This document shows, one piece after another, positions 35,560 through 47,634 of a stretch of 64,000 bases of DNA. How positions within the stretch are numbered: position 1 is the first letter of the stretch; each line of letters begins with the position of its first letter. Both the position numbers and the translations under genes were made by a program. The notes beneath the pieces were generated by a model. It was not told the DNA's origin and did not search any database. It was given only the letters and a program-made list of their open reading frames with translations. The stretch comes from Lepidonotus clava (taxonomy: Eukaryota > Annelida > Polychaeta > Phyllodocida > Polynoidae): assembly GCA_936440205.1 (NCBI GenBank), contig OW387148.1, forward strand, positions 44,861,003-44,925,002, given 5' to 3'.

Positions 35560-38235
35560 AAGAGCACTGGCATAATATTAATGTTATGGTTTAACTATGG
35601 TAAACTTTAATTTACGAAATATGAAGCCTAAATGCTGCTGTAATTGTGTTTGTATTTCGAAACAAAGTCTGTTACATATAAATATAGATGAATAAACTTG
35701 TCAGGAAAAAAATCTCCTTCCTTCGTATTTTATTGGATCTGTTTTGTTCTGTTTAAATTTTTGTTTTTTTAATAAATATTTATTGATACTGGTTAATAAT
35801 TAATCGGTACAGGTCCGGTTTTGATTAATAATTTGGATAGAATTCTCATCATTGAAAATTAGACCGCAATGAATTGAAGTACTTAAAACTAAGTAGGAAA
35901 CTTCTAATCTTCAACTTTAATATTTACATTCACATACATGTGGTTAATCCAAATATACATTTGATTACATTTTCACTTGACAGTAATATGTCAGAACAGT
36001 TACTACTAGTTAGTGAAAAAGTAAGGTTGATCAGGCACAGAATATTATGTATTCTTGGTTTGTGAGAGTCGCGCCACTACAATTTCAGTAACACTGTGCT
36101 TTGGTTGATGTAACCCGCGCCGATAGTATCACATTTTCATGTTTCTTAAATTGTATTACTAATTCCATTTCCAGTAGTGTCAGCCCTCCACCCCACCAGA
36201 CTGCTGCGGCTTTCCGGAGGCACACATTTCCAGCTCACTCATCTTCTAGTGCCCAGCCATGCCACTACACACAGCTTCATTCCTGACTGGACAGTCCCTG
36301 GGACGTGGACCTGAAGATGCGGCTGACCTGTGGCTGACTTAACCAGTCTGATGGTCTGACGGGTTTAAATACTACCTTCGTGCAATGAATGCGTTGACAA
36401 CAATTAAAGTGTGGCTGCACATCCAGAGACTAGCTATAGTGTCCATGTCTGGACTCAAACCGTACCCCCTCTACACGACACACCAACAAGCTTAAGGGCC
36501 ACGTACACCGTCAAAGCCTTCTGCAACCTGCAATTGTCTATATTGAATCTTCTAAGGATAATGTTGGTATACGAAGATATATTGGCTTGAACACTAGGAC
36601 GGAACTTGCAATTGGATAACGCACAACTTATAAGACACTAGTACTTTTAACTCACTGATATACTGGAGTCGGTATTATCTATTTGTTGCCTGATTTGTTT
36701 CAACGTGATTTTGTACTTGATAATACTGGAATTTTCTATGAGTTTAACCCGTTTAAGCCTAATGGACCACATGGAGTCCTAGCATATATTCTGCCTGACG
36801 GGTTTATAAATGTATATAACATTTTAATAGTCTATCGTGGATTTAGTGTGCTCTAGGGTTAGCAGCTGGTCTGCAACTGACAGCCGTGGTTTTTTTTTTT
36901 TTTTTTTTTTTTTTTGATGCGTGACAATCCGCGTAGTGGTTCATATATATATATATATAATGTATGTATATTTGTTTTTGTACTCGATAATACACGTACG
37001 GGAATGTTCTACGAGTTGTAAACCGTTTAAGCCTAATGGACCACATGGAGATCGAGTCCTAGCAGATATTCTGCCTGACGGGTTTATTAATGTATGTAAC
37101 ATTTTAACGGTCTATGGTGGATTTATTGTACTCTAGGGTTAGCAGCTGGTCCACAACTGACGGCCGTGTTTTTAAAAAAAATTTTCTTGATGCGCGACAA
37201 ACCTCTTGCGGGTTGAAATATATATAGTTGGTGCTAGAATTGTCCCTGTGATTGCCCTACAATAAATTATTTTTAATCTGTAGAAATTGCGTTCTGTTTA
37301 CATAGCAGTATTGTTGGGTTTTTTCGGCCTGTGGGTCTGGAATAAAGTCATTTGCGATTCTCCTAACTGAATTAACATCGCCGTTACCCTGGGTTATGAG
37401 GCTGTTATATATGGGAATAAATCTAATCTTTACTAGGTATCATAATATCAAAATTTTTTTTTTTTTTTTTAATAGTTTTCCCAAATCTGAGTATGTAAAT
37501 TTGGTTTATATATATATCTGACCCTTCATACCTAGTACCTGCAAAGCCTTTACTACTCTTTATATAAGAACAATAAACTTTACAAGACTTTAGTGCAGGT
37601 GTCGGTTCAACCAACTAACCTATTGCATAACTTTACGCGCAAGAATCTATTACATAACTTATAACCACGACTGCGCGGGCAGGTGTGTTTACAGAAGAAG
37701 GTGTATGGCTAAAGCTACGGGTGGCAAACTAGAAGCGACAAGTAAGGGATGGGAGGGGACCGATACTGTCCACTAGTTATTAATGTCTACGAAATGTTCC
37801 GTTATATAAAATATTATATCAGATAGAAACAAAACACACACACAAAAAAAACCTTATGAGGACACTCCATGGTTGCAATAGCTGAGATCGATAGCTGCGT
37901 GATATTTGCATTTGAGGTGGGTTAAGATGTGACAGAGTGAGAGGATTCCCTTGCCACTACAAAAGTAGCAGGTCGGGGCTCTCAAGGATAGGCCCTTGAG
38001 AGCACCCCCGCCTATAGCGGAGACCCCTGCCCGACTACTTAGCGCCGTTCATATAGTAAGTGCGGAGGTCAGCGGGTGGGGTGAAGAATGGCAGCAATTT
38101 ATGTATGACGCTTTTTTTTTCTATCAAAGGACTTCGAGACTATTAATTATAATGCTTCATGAGTCCAACTGCTTGCCTGTTTCATGTGTGGTTGAGAAAG
38201 TGATTCAACTGTACACTTACATCAGTCGATTGTAT
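35560..38235. other. Gene-free interval inside set B
   Basis: At the position where element A has Env, set B has none. The interval holds a direct repeat pair (36700-36885 and 36985-37170), T-runs (36891-36915, 37447-37470) and a GCTCTCAAGG/CCTTGAGAGC hairpin at about 37977-38003. Confidence 0.5.
36700..37170 (+). repeat. Direct repeat pair of about 190 bp
   Basis: Both copies share GTTTAAGCCTAATGGACCAC, TTCTGCCTGACGGGTTTAT and AGGGTTAGCAGCTGGTC. One frame in each reads PFKPNGPHG...ILPDGFINV.NIL.VY.GF and then stops. This may be a duplicated 3' coding end, but no upstream exon was identified. Confidence 0.5.
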
Positions 38236-38240
38236 ATGCT

Positions 38241-41200
38241 TCAGACAAAAACAGAACGCAAAATCGGACAAACAACCATATTCTCGCCCTCGTTAACAGC
38301 TCCGAAGCGACCAGTGATTCGCATGACTGGCAGGAAGCACGCCCAAGTGGGTTCCTCATACTTTGAGTGTCTCCAGATGGTTAACGGACGAATGAAGGGG
38401 TTTGGATCTCTAGCCTCACTGAACAACTTCACCACGGCAAAGAAGTGTTCTCTCCTCAGGCCAGTCACATTACACGTCATGGCATGTCTCATGAAGTACC
38501 TGATAACACAGGGTCGCTCTTCGCATTCGCCACCTCCATCTACGTACCAGTTGGCCATGAACCAACAGAACTTGACCTTTCGACCGGACATCGTGCTGAC
38601 ATAGCTATTTGGTCCGTACTGTACTGTGCTGTAAGTATTACATGTTTCGGAGAACGTGTGTGTTTCAAGCAGTTGGGGTTCAGTGGGGTACATTTTCCTG
38701 TAAGCTTGTAGGAGGAGAGCGTAATCGGTCTGCATCCAGCCCTTTTGTCTTTCCTGTCTCGGTCGTCTCAAAGCCGTCCATCTTACTCCAGAGGTGTTGG
38801 CACTCTGCCACCTCTGATTCCGGGACTTGCATTGTATCGATGACGGTGGGAATTGAGGTCTGTATCTTGTTGCAGAGAGGTAATAATTCCTTCTTGTACT
38901 CGGGCGGCATTTCACTTCGCATATGATTAACGGTCTTTGTGAGAAGAAATCTCTTCATAAACTGTTTGTGAATTTGACGTTTGTTGGTTTGGAGGTCTCC
39001 TACAAAACCATTGTACCTTTCATAACTGAAAAGCCATGTACTGGGCGCAGGCCCGTACTCACGCAGACAGTCCTTCAGATGACAATGAAGGTGCATGTTG
39101 GGTGTTCCTTCCCAAACTGTACCTGGGTCTCTTGGCAGTACTGGAGATAGTGTTTATGTGCTATATCAATCTCCTGGTCTGCTATGCACGGCTGACATAA
39201 TATTCTAGTGGCCATAACGAACCGCTGCCATGTTTTCAGGTGTTTCTTTGCCAAGAGACCTTGGAGACAATATCCGGAAGAGACGGTAACCCAGTTTTTC
39301 CACTCTTTGGCCGTCCACGTACCAGCATTGGATTTTATATTCGTTACGACCAGGTCATCTGGTAGTCCTTTCTTGAACTTTTCCAGGCGTTCATCAATAA
39401 TGAGTATCTTCTTTTTGGTCAGTGCTCCAAGCTTTTCCCACATTTTCCAGGTTTTCTTGGCTGTACCTGAAATAGATAGAGCAAAACATTTGGGCATTAG
39501 TCTAGTAAACGCTGACTAGAGTGTTCTAATTAAAATAAAGGCAGTCGAATTCCTCAATAGCAAACATAAGCCTATATGAAATGATTGTTCCTTGAAGACT
39601 CACCAAGTAGGACGTTGTGCATCACATCGATGGAGAGGAATCTGTAAATACAGTAACAGGATAGGGACGCTATTAGCAGACGACGGTGCAAAACAACCGG
39701 CCACATATACAGGACGATGCCACCACTACAACCAGCTGCAGGGGCGGATCCAGGATTTTGAAAAAAATTGGGCGTGCTATTGGAAAATTTCACCTGGACC
39801 CCCGTGGGGCAGGAGGGAATACAAATGCACTAATGGCTCAAAATATTCGGTTAACATAATAAGTCATGAAAGTGTAGGTTTTATGTAGCTTACGAGGATC
39901 ATTTTAATGTTAACTTACTCGATGGGATTGAGGTAGGACAGTTCCAGGAACGGGGTGTAGCGAACTCCATATTTCTTCTCCAGAGTTTTCCTCTCCTTGC
40001 GTGTACCGGCCGCTCTGATGTTATCAATTTGCTTCCTATGACAGCCCCACGTGCGCATCGGCCATAAATGCATTTCGAAACCAGAATAGTTTCGCTTGGG
40101 TTTGCCCTTGAAATTCTTCCGACACTTGGAGCATCCCATATTGGCTGCGTGCGACAGAAACCCACATACCTTTCTGGCGGCGGGCAGGTCTGCAGCCACG
40201 TTCATCAGTGCAACCTTCACGCGTTTGCCCAGGGGCCATTCAGATGATCTTAAGACCATTCCGCGTCTCCAAAACACCTTCAGTTCCTCCACCAGAGGCT
40301 GCAAAAACGTCGATAGGTCCGCAGGTTCCTTTGGGAGGTTGGGAATCATGCCAAACAGTATGACGTTCTCGATTTTGTAGCGCTCTTCCCTGGGTAAATT
40401 GAGAACCGTTAGATAAATACCGCTAACAGAACAGGAGCTCTTCCTAGAGAATGGTTGGAACCAATCAACATTAATCTGCAGAACCAAATTGTCATTATCA
40501 ACTAAAAACCCGTAATCTACAAACCTTTGCCATACAGTCCCATCATAAATGTCACAGTAGAATCCTTCTGGAACTTTCCTGTGTCTCCACTGCTTACATT
40601 TCCTCTCGAATCCCGGGCGCTGAAGCATTTCTTCAAGACTGCAAGCCAAGGGTTTGTAGCAGTAGGTGACAATACCCACATATTGGAGTTTCCCACCTAC
40701 CTTGACTCGTTTGAAGAGTTCTGTGCCACATGGTTTATCTTCATTGGAAACCTTCACTGAGCATCGCCAGATTCTCTGAGTGCCATTTGGGCCTGTGTAC
40801 AGCACCTGGCGAACATCGTGATAAAAGGTGTAACACTTGGAGCAAATAGTAGTCTCTTGGAACGAACTTTCTCCTACTCCCAGCCACTAGTATACCTTGT
40901 ACATGGTGGTAGGAAAGACATTACGAATGACACGTGCATATTCTTCCTTTCCACCTAGGGACAGTACTTCACATACAAACGCAAGTAATGTCGTGAGGGC
41001 CGTGTCACTCGTGAAGTTAGCAATCTGCCACTGCAAAATGAAAAACACAGTCCATGTAATGATACTTTGAATTTCTTTACCATGTCGACCAACCACTGTC
41101 CGTTCGCGCGGACATACCTCGCCTGTGTCGTTGAGTTGAGCGATTACCACCTGGTCCAGGGACGATAAATCAACCTTGGACGATGAAGATCTATTCAGGG

Positions 41201-41900
41201 GGGGGACTTGATGTACGGCCGGTGCACGTGGTGCAGAAGACCCCGTAGCTTGGGTGGGTACATCCTCTGCCGGGCGAATTGGCTTTCCGGACATGGTGGT
41301 GTTGGATCTTTTCCCTGACGCTTCTTGTCCCCCGGGTTCCTCAGAAACAGCTCTCGCTTGAGTGGGAACTACAGATAAAACCTCGGTTGGGCGAACTCCC
41401 TTGCCGGACATGATGGCATGGGATCTTTTCCGTGAAGCTACCTGTCCAGGGGGCCCCGCAGAAACAGTTTTCTCGTTACTCGATTCCGCCAAGGTAGGGT
41501 AGGTAGCAGTGGACTGGTCGTCATTACTGTCAGATCCAAACGATGCAGTTTCATTCGGGATGTGTTGATATGGAGGAGCATCCGCAGATCCTGTGAAAAA
41601 AATGTACCTTTATAAGTACCACACTAGAACAGACGAGAAAAAAAAAAGAGTAGCAACACACGGCATTTATACGCCCCTTCAGATATTAAAAAAACAACAA
41701 CTTATAATCAAACGTTTACACAACTTACTTTTGCTGCCTTCTTTTTTCTTTCGAACGAAACATTTGCTGCCTGCGTGTTCTTTGTAGTACCGAGTACTAG
41801 GTATGGCTTGCCAGCAGGACCAACACCATTTGTGGGTACCCCTATTCATGGCTTTGTAGGCGCGTAGCTGCTCCTTAGAAAGGCTTGCGAGCCCTAACAT
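38241..41900 (-). pseudogene. tnp2-type transposase (set B), decayed
   Basis: Clear homologue of the transposase at 6597-10608 with the same exon plan. A CxxC-bearing first exon (41900-41729, WCWSC) comes first, then a long second exon starting at 41590. The tnp2 core is encoded at 39.9-40.8 kb (DWFQPFSRKSSCSVSG, MGCSKC). The tiny FLSIDVMHNVLLG exon is near 39603-39641 and the last exon includes GPAPSTWLFSYERYNG. It lacks the Gln/Ala repeat array of the A copy and has a shorter Ser/Pro-rich N-terminus. About three breaks are present, so it is unlikely to be active. It is head to head with X. Confidence 0.8.
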
Positions 41901-42248
41901 AATGCTGATGATCTATTAACTCCGCAAATAAGGTAATAGTTAGATAGTCTTACACGTCATATGCGGACACAGACAGGTAAGTTCTAGGCTTGGTGTTGAG
42001 GTCGGCAGTTGCTACCAAGCGAGAATGCTGGACCAGGGCGACCTAGGTCCCTTGTTGGAGCGGTGGGAAATTCCAAACTGCGAACGCAGCATTCACGGGG
42101 ATTTCTCAGTGGCTGATAAACAACAGTTCACAAGCCACACATGGGTGAGAGAAATGTGCCAAACAAAGGTGTCGCTGCGCGCCGACCGGTGGTTCATATA
42201 TATATATATGCGCCGCTGAATCTACCGAACATTATCCCAAAGTGAGCA

Positions 42249-42257
42249 CTATATATA
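42249..42257 (+). promoter_or_regulatory. TATA box of gene X (set B)
   Basis: TATATATAA lies about 95 bp upstream of the X start codon at 42348, within the interval shared with the divergent transposase gene. A longer TA run at 42199-42211 could serve the opposite strand. Confidence 0.45.
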
Positions 42258-42347
42258 ACCCACTGCCTACAACAGATCTAGAAAGACAGTGACATTCCAA
42301 CCAGGTATCGTGATTGGATTCCCTGCCGAGTGCGGTACAAACTTAAG

Positions 42348-43347
42348 ATGAAACTCTTTTCAGGTGAGCTGGACTAATGCATTACAAATGGTAGAACGAT
42401 AACATATTTAAAGGACATAATGAAAGTGAACCCCCTAACTTTGTTTACCTTTATCGGTCGTAATGTACTGAGGCAATTTGAGTTTGTATAAAGTTAAACA
42501 ATGCCCCTTAGATCGGTGTACTGTTATTTGACATTAATTGATTTCCCCCCTTTGGTTGTCTTTATTTCTAGTCTACATCTACGGCCCATTGGTGCTGCTC
42601 TTGCTGGAAGGCGACCTGAGTGGAGCTCGAAATATTAAGCCCCTGCGAGGCAGCCGGTTCATGGAGCGGTTGAGAGACATAACCAATGTCGACGACACCA
42701 GGTCAGCACGAAAAGGGGTTGTAAACGACGATGGAAGACCTAACAACAGAGAAACATTACCTTTAATGACCCCAATGCCTTACCACGACAGATTGGAGTC
42801 CATGTTGAACCAATATGGGACTACCGTAGAACCAAGAGCTGCAATAGAAGAACAGGAACAAGAGAGTCTGTGTGAAAATAGCAACACCTTTATTCGAATC
42901 CAATTCTACTTGCTTACGGTAGTCGTCTCTCCATTGGCACTGGCCATCATGATTTGGGGTTTTGCAAGATTAATTGGCATATGTAAGCAAGATAACTTTA
43001 AGGTTTACCTGCTCGTGTCAGGCACCCAGAATGTGTGGATTCAACTTGCTACGTTCCCGGGACATTGCACCGACTACGTGTTTATCACAGAGGGTGATCT
43101 TTTTCTTAACATAGAATGCGACTCGTTCCTAGGAGGAGACTACACACTTAGTACGGACATTAATGTCATAGACAGCAGAACAGACCGAGAATCGACACTG
43201 GAAACCTCAGTCAAAGTGAATCCTGTGACAAACTTCCTCTTAAGAAGACTGCTAAAGCAACAGATTCTGCGCTACAACTTGGTTACGGTTGCAGGTATAC
43301 TGGTGACACTTACATATGACCTGGACACAAATACATCTTCTTCGTAA
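42348..43347 (+). CDS. Gene X (set B): signal-peptide single-pass membrane protein
   Basis: A 16-nt first exon (42348-42363) splices to 42572-43347 (792 nt, 263 aa). The junction completes a signal peptide (MKLFSVYIYGPLVLLLLEG). An outside region of about 90 residues is charged and lacks Cys pairs. The membrane segment is at about 114-138, followed by an inner domain with KVYLLVSGTQNVWIQLATFP, GHCTDYVF and a C-terminal RRLLKQQILRYNLVTV block. The A copy has the same tiny-first-exon plan and splice phase. AATAAA is at 43431-43436. Whole frame; no known family recognised. Topology suggests a surface or endomembrane protein with a folded cytoplasmic domain (inference). Confidence 0.75.
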
Positions 43348-43359
43348 AGTCTCCTTGAA

Positions 43360-44083
43360 GATAACATAATTACCTCGACCACTCCAACTTGTAAATTGGG
43401 AACTGAAACTTGAGTGGGTCCCTAATATGTAATAAATGTACAACTGAACCGTGCCTTCTACTGGAGTTCTTTTTTAAGATTGAATTATTCATGCAATCGT
43501 ATGGTAACTGTACGATACACTGAGCACCAGAGAGTGCACCGTAGGTACCGTGTTTTTTTTATATTGCATATGTTGGGTTGCGTTTTCTTCTTTTCAACCC
43601 AGAAATGATGTACAGGAACTTACAGTAAACATGTATTTCATTTCGACCCGGGGCTAATGAGTGGACTTGGTGGAAATATAAGATTCATTGGCGGGGAATC
43701 AATCGCAGTTGGGCGCATTAATTCTTGTTTAGAATATTAAAAAAGATAGGGAGAAAGGAGTACGCATTGATTTGAAAAAGGCTACTTCATGCCTAGACAA
43801 TACGTGTAGCTAGGTACTTGAAAATGGTGATTTGTATAAATAACATCATAAATATTGTAGCTAAAACGATTGATAAGTTGCAGTATCCAAGATTTATGAT
43901 CAGGACTTTTTTTTAGAGCGGCGCCTTCCGTTGACCCAGGTCGGTAGGCGCGTGGTTATATAAGACTCCGCCCACGGTTGACCTAATTAATTCCTGACTA
44001 ACACGACCGGCGCGGACGAGCAAAAGAGCATTACATTCGACTATCAGAGCGAACATCCAGACAAACCACAAATCCTCTACATC
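43360..44083. promoter_or_regulatory. Interval between X and W of set B, with W promoter
   Basis: There is no gene in this interval. A TATATAAG box at about 43956-43963 precedes the W region by about 120 bp and is followed by a GC-rich stretch. Confidence 0.4.
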
Positions 44084-45461
44084 ATGAGTAAGGTGAGTAA
44101 ATGGGAAATGGATACGATTGATTATAAAAGATGTTGCAGACTTTAAATAACTCCTTTGATTTTTGGGATTAGGGAAAAGTCGCGTTCTGTGTAAAGTACA
44201 GTATCTAGGTCACAGCTGAACGGAACAGCTGATCGATGTTTACAAGATGGCCCACTAAGCAAACATGGGCCGAGGCTTGCCCTTTCCGAGACCTATAAGT
44301 ATAATATCTGTCTTAGCTTGTTAAGAGAGGAGTGACTTCGATTAATTATTAGCATTGCCATTCATGACTGTGATATTAAGCAGAGTATCGGTGATTTGCC
44401 TATTGAGCATAGATCTACGTTTTATTGAAATGCTGTTACTCTTGTTTCAGACCATACACCGAGACCCCGAAGCGGCCGAGGATGCCGGAGACGCCGACAG
44501 CTCCTTTAAAGTCGAGACGACGACTAAGAATGGTTGAGGCTCCGACTCGAGACGAGAATGTGTCACCTGGGCTGACACCGTTGGACAACGCAAGCTTCAC
44601 GCGGTACTTTCTTTTATTTATTGAATTGGTTAAATTTTTATTGTCACTATTATAAAATACACAACTTATTCCTAGGCGTTGACGTGAGATGAGTTGAGAA
44701 TTAACCCCACTAAATTTGTACCATCTTTATTGCAGTGCGGATCTCTTCGGCTGCAGCCCAGGGAATGGTAGTGTGCACAGCCATTCTGACTGGGAGTGCT
44801 GTCTCTGTGGGGAGCAACCCTCAAAGGTAAATGTTGAAATTATATAGCCAGTTAAGAAAATTAGTTATAACAGTCTTGATGATGACCGCGTGGGTCCAAG
44901 CAAAAATTATGTGTGGCTTGGAGGAGGAATTAGCGCCGGTTGGATAATCTGCAACTAACTTGACTAAAAAAAGATGGGATAAATGGATACTGTGCCACTA
45001 GTGCCTGCGGGTTTACTCAATACTTATATTCTATTCATTCCTTTAGGTAGACCGAGACTACCTGACAAATGAGCGGGACATCGACATGGATGCCTTCGAC
45101 GAAGACAAGAGTGTGATTGCTCCGCGTGGTATATTCTTCGACACCAAATATAGGTATGTATTACTGTTATTATTGTTTTTACGACATTTGAAACGCCAAC
45201 AATATTCTAATATCAAGTGTAAGAGAAGAACTTCTTCCATTTTGGTATTAATATTTCTAAACGTAATTATACAATATTCGACATAAACCCTAGTTGCAAA
45301 TGAAAACTGGTTCTGTTATATAGACCAACCCACATTGCCTTTACAGAGTTTACCTGATGTGCATCTACTGCCAAGCAGTATTCCACCCAGCGTGTGGGCA
45401 GTATGAGCCAGCGCAGATCATGGCGTCGGAGATTATATGTGACAAGTGTGCAAATGAATAG
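44084..45461 (+). CDS. Gene W (set B): PHD-finger-like protein
   Basis: Exons 44451-44603, 44736-44826, 45047-45153 and 45347-45461 have the same phases as gene W of element A, and the 107-nt exon has identical length. Zinc ligands are CCLC, then CIYC, HPAC and CDKC, the PHD order with a long insert. The conserved core between them is YLTNERDIDMDAF...IFFDTKYR. The first exon is uncertain: the ATG at 44084 with its GTGAGT donor does not keep the phase, so translation may begin at an ATG within the second exon. Genes W of A and B diverge strongly outside these motifs. Confidence 0.6.
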
Positions 45462-45620
45462 GTAAGTTAAGTGTATGTTCAATTCCCTCGATTTGATCTT
45501 TCCTAACCACCAACACGGGGGGGTGGGGTGGGGGGTGGTAGATAACCTTTAGATTCCAATGTCCTTAAGGGAATGTTCACGATTTGGAACTAAAATACAC
45601 GAAGGACCAGACTCAGGCAG

Positions 45621-45893
45621 GGATAGATCTTAGCTTTTTTCTGCACTAGTCCACCGGGCTAGTGGTTGAAAATGTGCACTAGACCGGGTAGTAGTGCACT
45701 AGTACCTATAGTTTTCTGTGTCTTAAAAAAGACTGAGTATAATATTTAAAGTTGTTTGATTTTATTTTTAGAGTTTTACCATATAATATGATAATACCAC
45801 ACTATCCCATCGGGCTAGCTGTTCAAAAAATGCACTAGTCCGACCTGATTTGCACTAGTAATGGTACTAGCGGGCTAGTGCTAAGATCGACCA
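45621..45893. mobile_element. MITE-like inverted-repeat element
   Basis: The ends GGATAGATCTTAGC and GCTAAGATCGACC are inverted. The interior has several copies of GCACTAGT and CGGGCTAG in both orientations and no open frame. Confidence 0.5.
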
Positions 45894-45899
45894 CCTTAG

Positions 45900-47630
45900 G
45901 TGGTTTAAGTATTTGTCTAGATAATTATTGTGCTTTCATATAGGGATGTTGATGATTAAATGAGTGACTGCTATATGTTGTTTGTAAACATCATTACATG
46001 AAGAAGGAGGGAGCGAATTCGAATGCACGACACTAGATGCGGATAGTTTGCAGACTAGAATTAATGATCTATATGTATAATAAACTATAATTGCTTGTAT
46101 ATATGTACCTACTGTTTACTTAATTTATGTAAACTTCGATAAGTTATAAAAGGAGTGCTTGTACAACACCGAAGTTGTACCGTTTATTGACAATGTGTTA
46201 GTTTCAATAAAAAATTTAAATGTGGAAAAAATGACTTTGTTTGAGATTGTTTGAGGTTGTTGTTGGGTCTGGACTCATAAAAGGGAGACGGTTCGGTTTA
46301 TAATTAGATAACAAGGAAAAAAGATAAGCACTATGTAGAAACGTAGCCGGTCTTGTATGCAGAGAGTACTGGGAATTAAATGAGAAACTAGAAATCTCTA
46401 TAAAGAACCATACCATTTAAACTAAACACGAAAAATCAAAGTGACTGTACTTGTACATAACGGGGACTAGCAAGTCTGAGGTATATATTTATCTGAAGGA
46501 TGCCATATAACGACAAGTTGGTCACATAAACAAGATATATTTATAATGAGAAATAAAAAAACATCGGGCATTAACAGTAATTGCACTACACTGAATTAAC
46601 TTATGAAATACAAGAGTATTGTAGGGTTGTTGTGAAATACAAGTGTATTGTATGGTTAAAATGAGTAGTAGGCTTTTTTCGTAATGATTCACCTTGTCAT
46701 TAAAAAACATAAATGTCGGAAACGGACAAACAAAACATGATCTAAAAATTTAGTGCATGCTAAAATTTAGTATGAACGTCATTTCCAAGTAAGAAGATAC
46801 GAACGCTTCCTTGTTGGTAACTGGCACCATTTCTTAAATTTAAACATATCATGAATATGATTACAAACCCGACGGATTGCCGGTAGAAAATAGAATTGCA
46901 AACATTTTAGTTTTAAGCCCATGACACATGCACGAACTGACCCCTACCCAACAGAATGTGCCCAGGCCTTGACTTAGCCTAGTCTATAGAAAAGTCTGCG
47001 CAAACTATCAAGGTTGTGTCTGTCATAGGGATGCCTATTTCTAATACGGCTTGCTGTATGTGGTTGTATTCTGTGGGAGTATTTGATTTACACGGTTGAT
47101 GTACACGGTTTAATGGTACGGACACACAGCGGACACACGGCGACGCATGGCAGACATAGGGGATTTAACTCGAACTTTGCACGATTACATTGATGCACTG
47201 CCTAGCACAATTGCAGCACAGTAACACCGTGAATATCCTTTTACACTGGCGCGCAACTCCACTGTGCATCTCCTGTGCCAGTGGCTGTGACTGGTATGGC
47301 TGTGTTCATTGGCCGCCATATACCTTTTGCTCGAGGGGGGACAGTATGCGGGAAAGTACTTGCGCACAAAACGGCTTTCCCGCAGGCTGGGGGTCAGGAT
47401 ACAACAGGATACTTGTTGCGCACGTGCTGTCGCGCGACGCCAGCAAAATATCAAAGGGGAGTTGAGAGTGTGAGCGTAGAGGCTGTACAAAGTCTTACTG
47501 CGCTCTGCTATGCACCAGTTATCACAAGCAGATTGTGAATAAACTAAACAAGAGACGCACAGACTGATTGCACTAACTGTGCCCGACTTACATAATGTGC
47601 TGTTGCGCAGCAAATAGCGAAAACGACACG
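45900..47630. other. Gene-free interval between set B and the Polinton remnant
   Basis: AT-rich to 46.9 kb, then more GC-balanced. Open frames at 47.2-47.6 kb overlap on both strands with no domain. No Polinton end repeat was found here, so the left end of the Polinton is missing. Confidence 0.45.
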
Positions 47631-47634
47631 AGGC

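Larger units (their letters stand above)
32205..45461. mobile_element. Set B: diverged second copy of the tnp2 / W / X / Y / Z gene set
   Basis: The order is Y(-), Z(+), tnp2(-), X(+), W(+), each homologous to a gene of element A and about half identical or less. Compared with A, the Y/Z and tnp2/X blocks are swapped and W is inverted. The head-to-head pairings are kept. There is no Env. X and Z look whole, tnp2 has about three breaks, and Y has about two. Terminal repeats were not found, so the limits given are only those of the genes. It is an older relative of element A. Confidence 0.65.

Noticed and set aside
47185-47613. 142-codon minus-strand open frame next to the Polinton
   Set aside because: Overlapping open frames on both strands and no recognisable motif.
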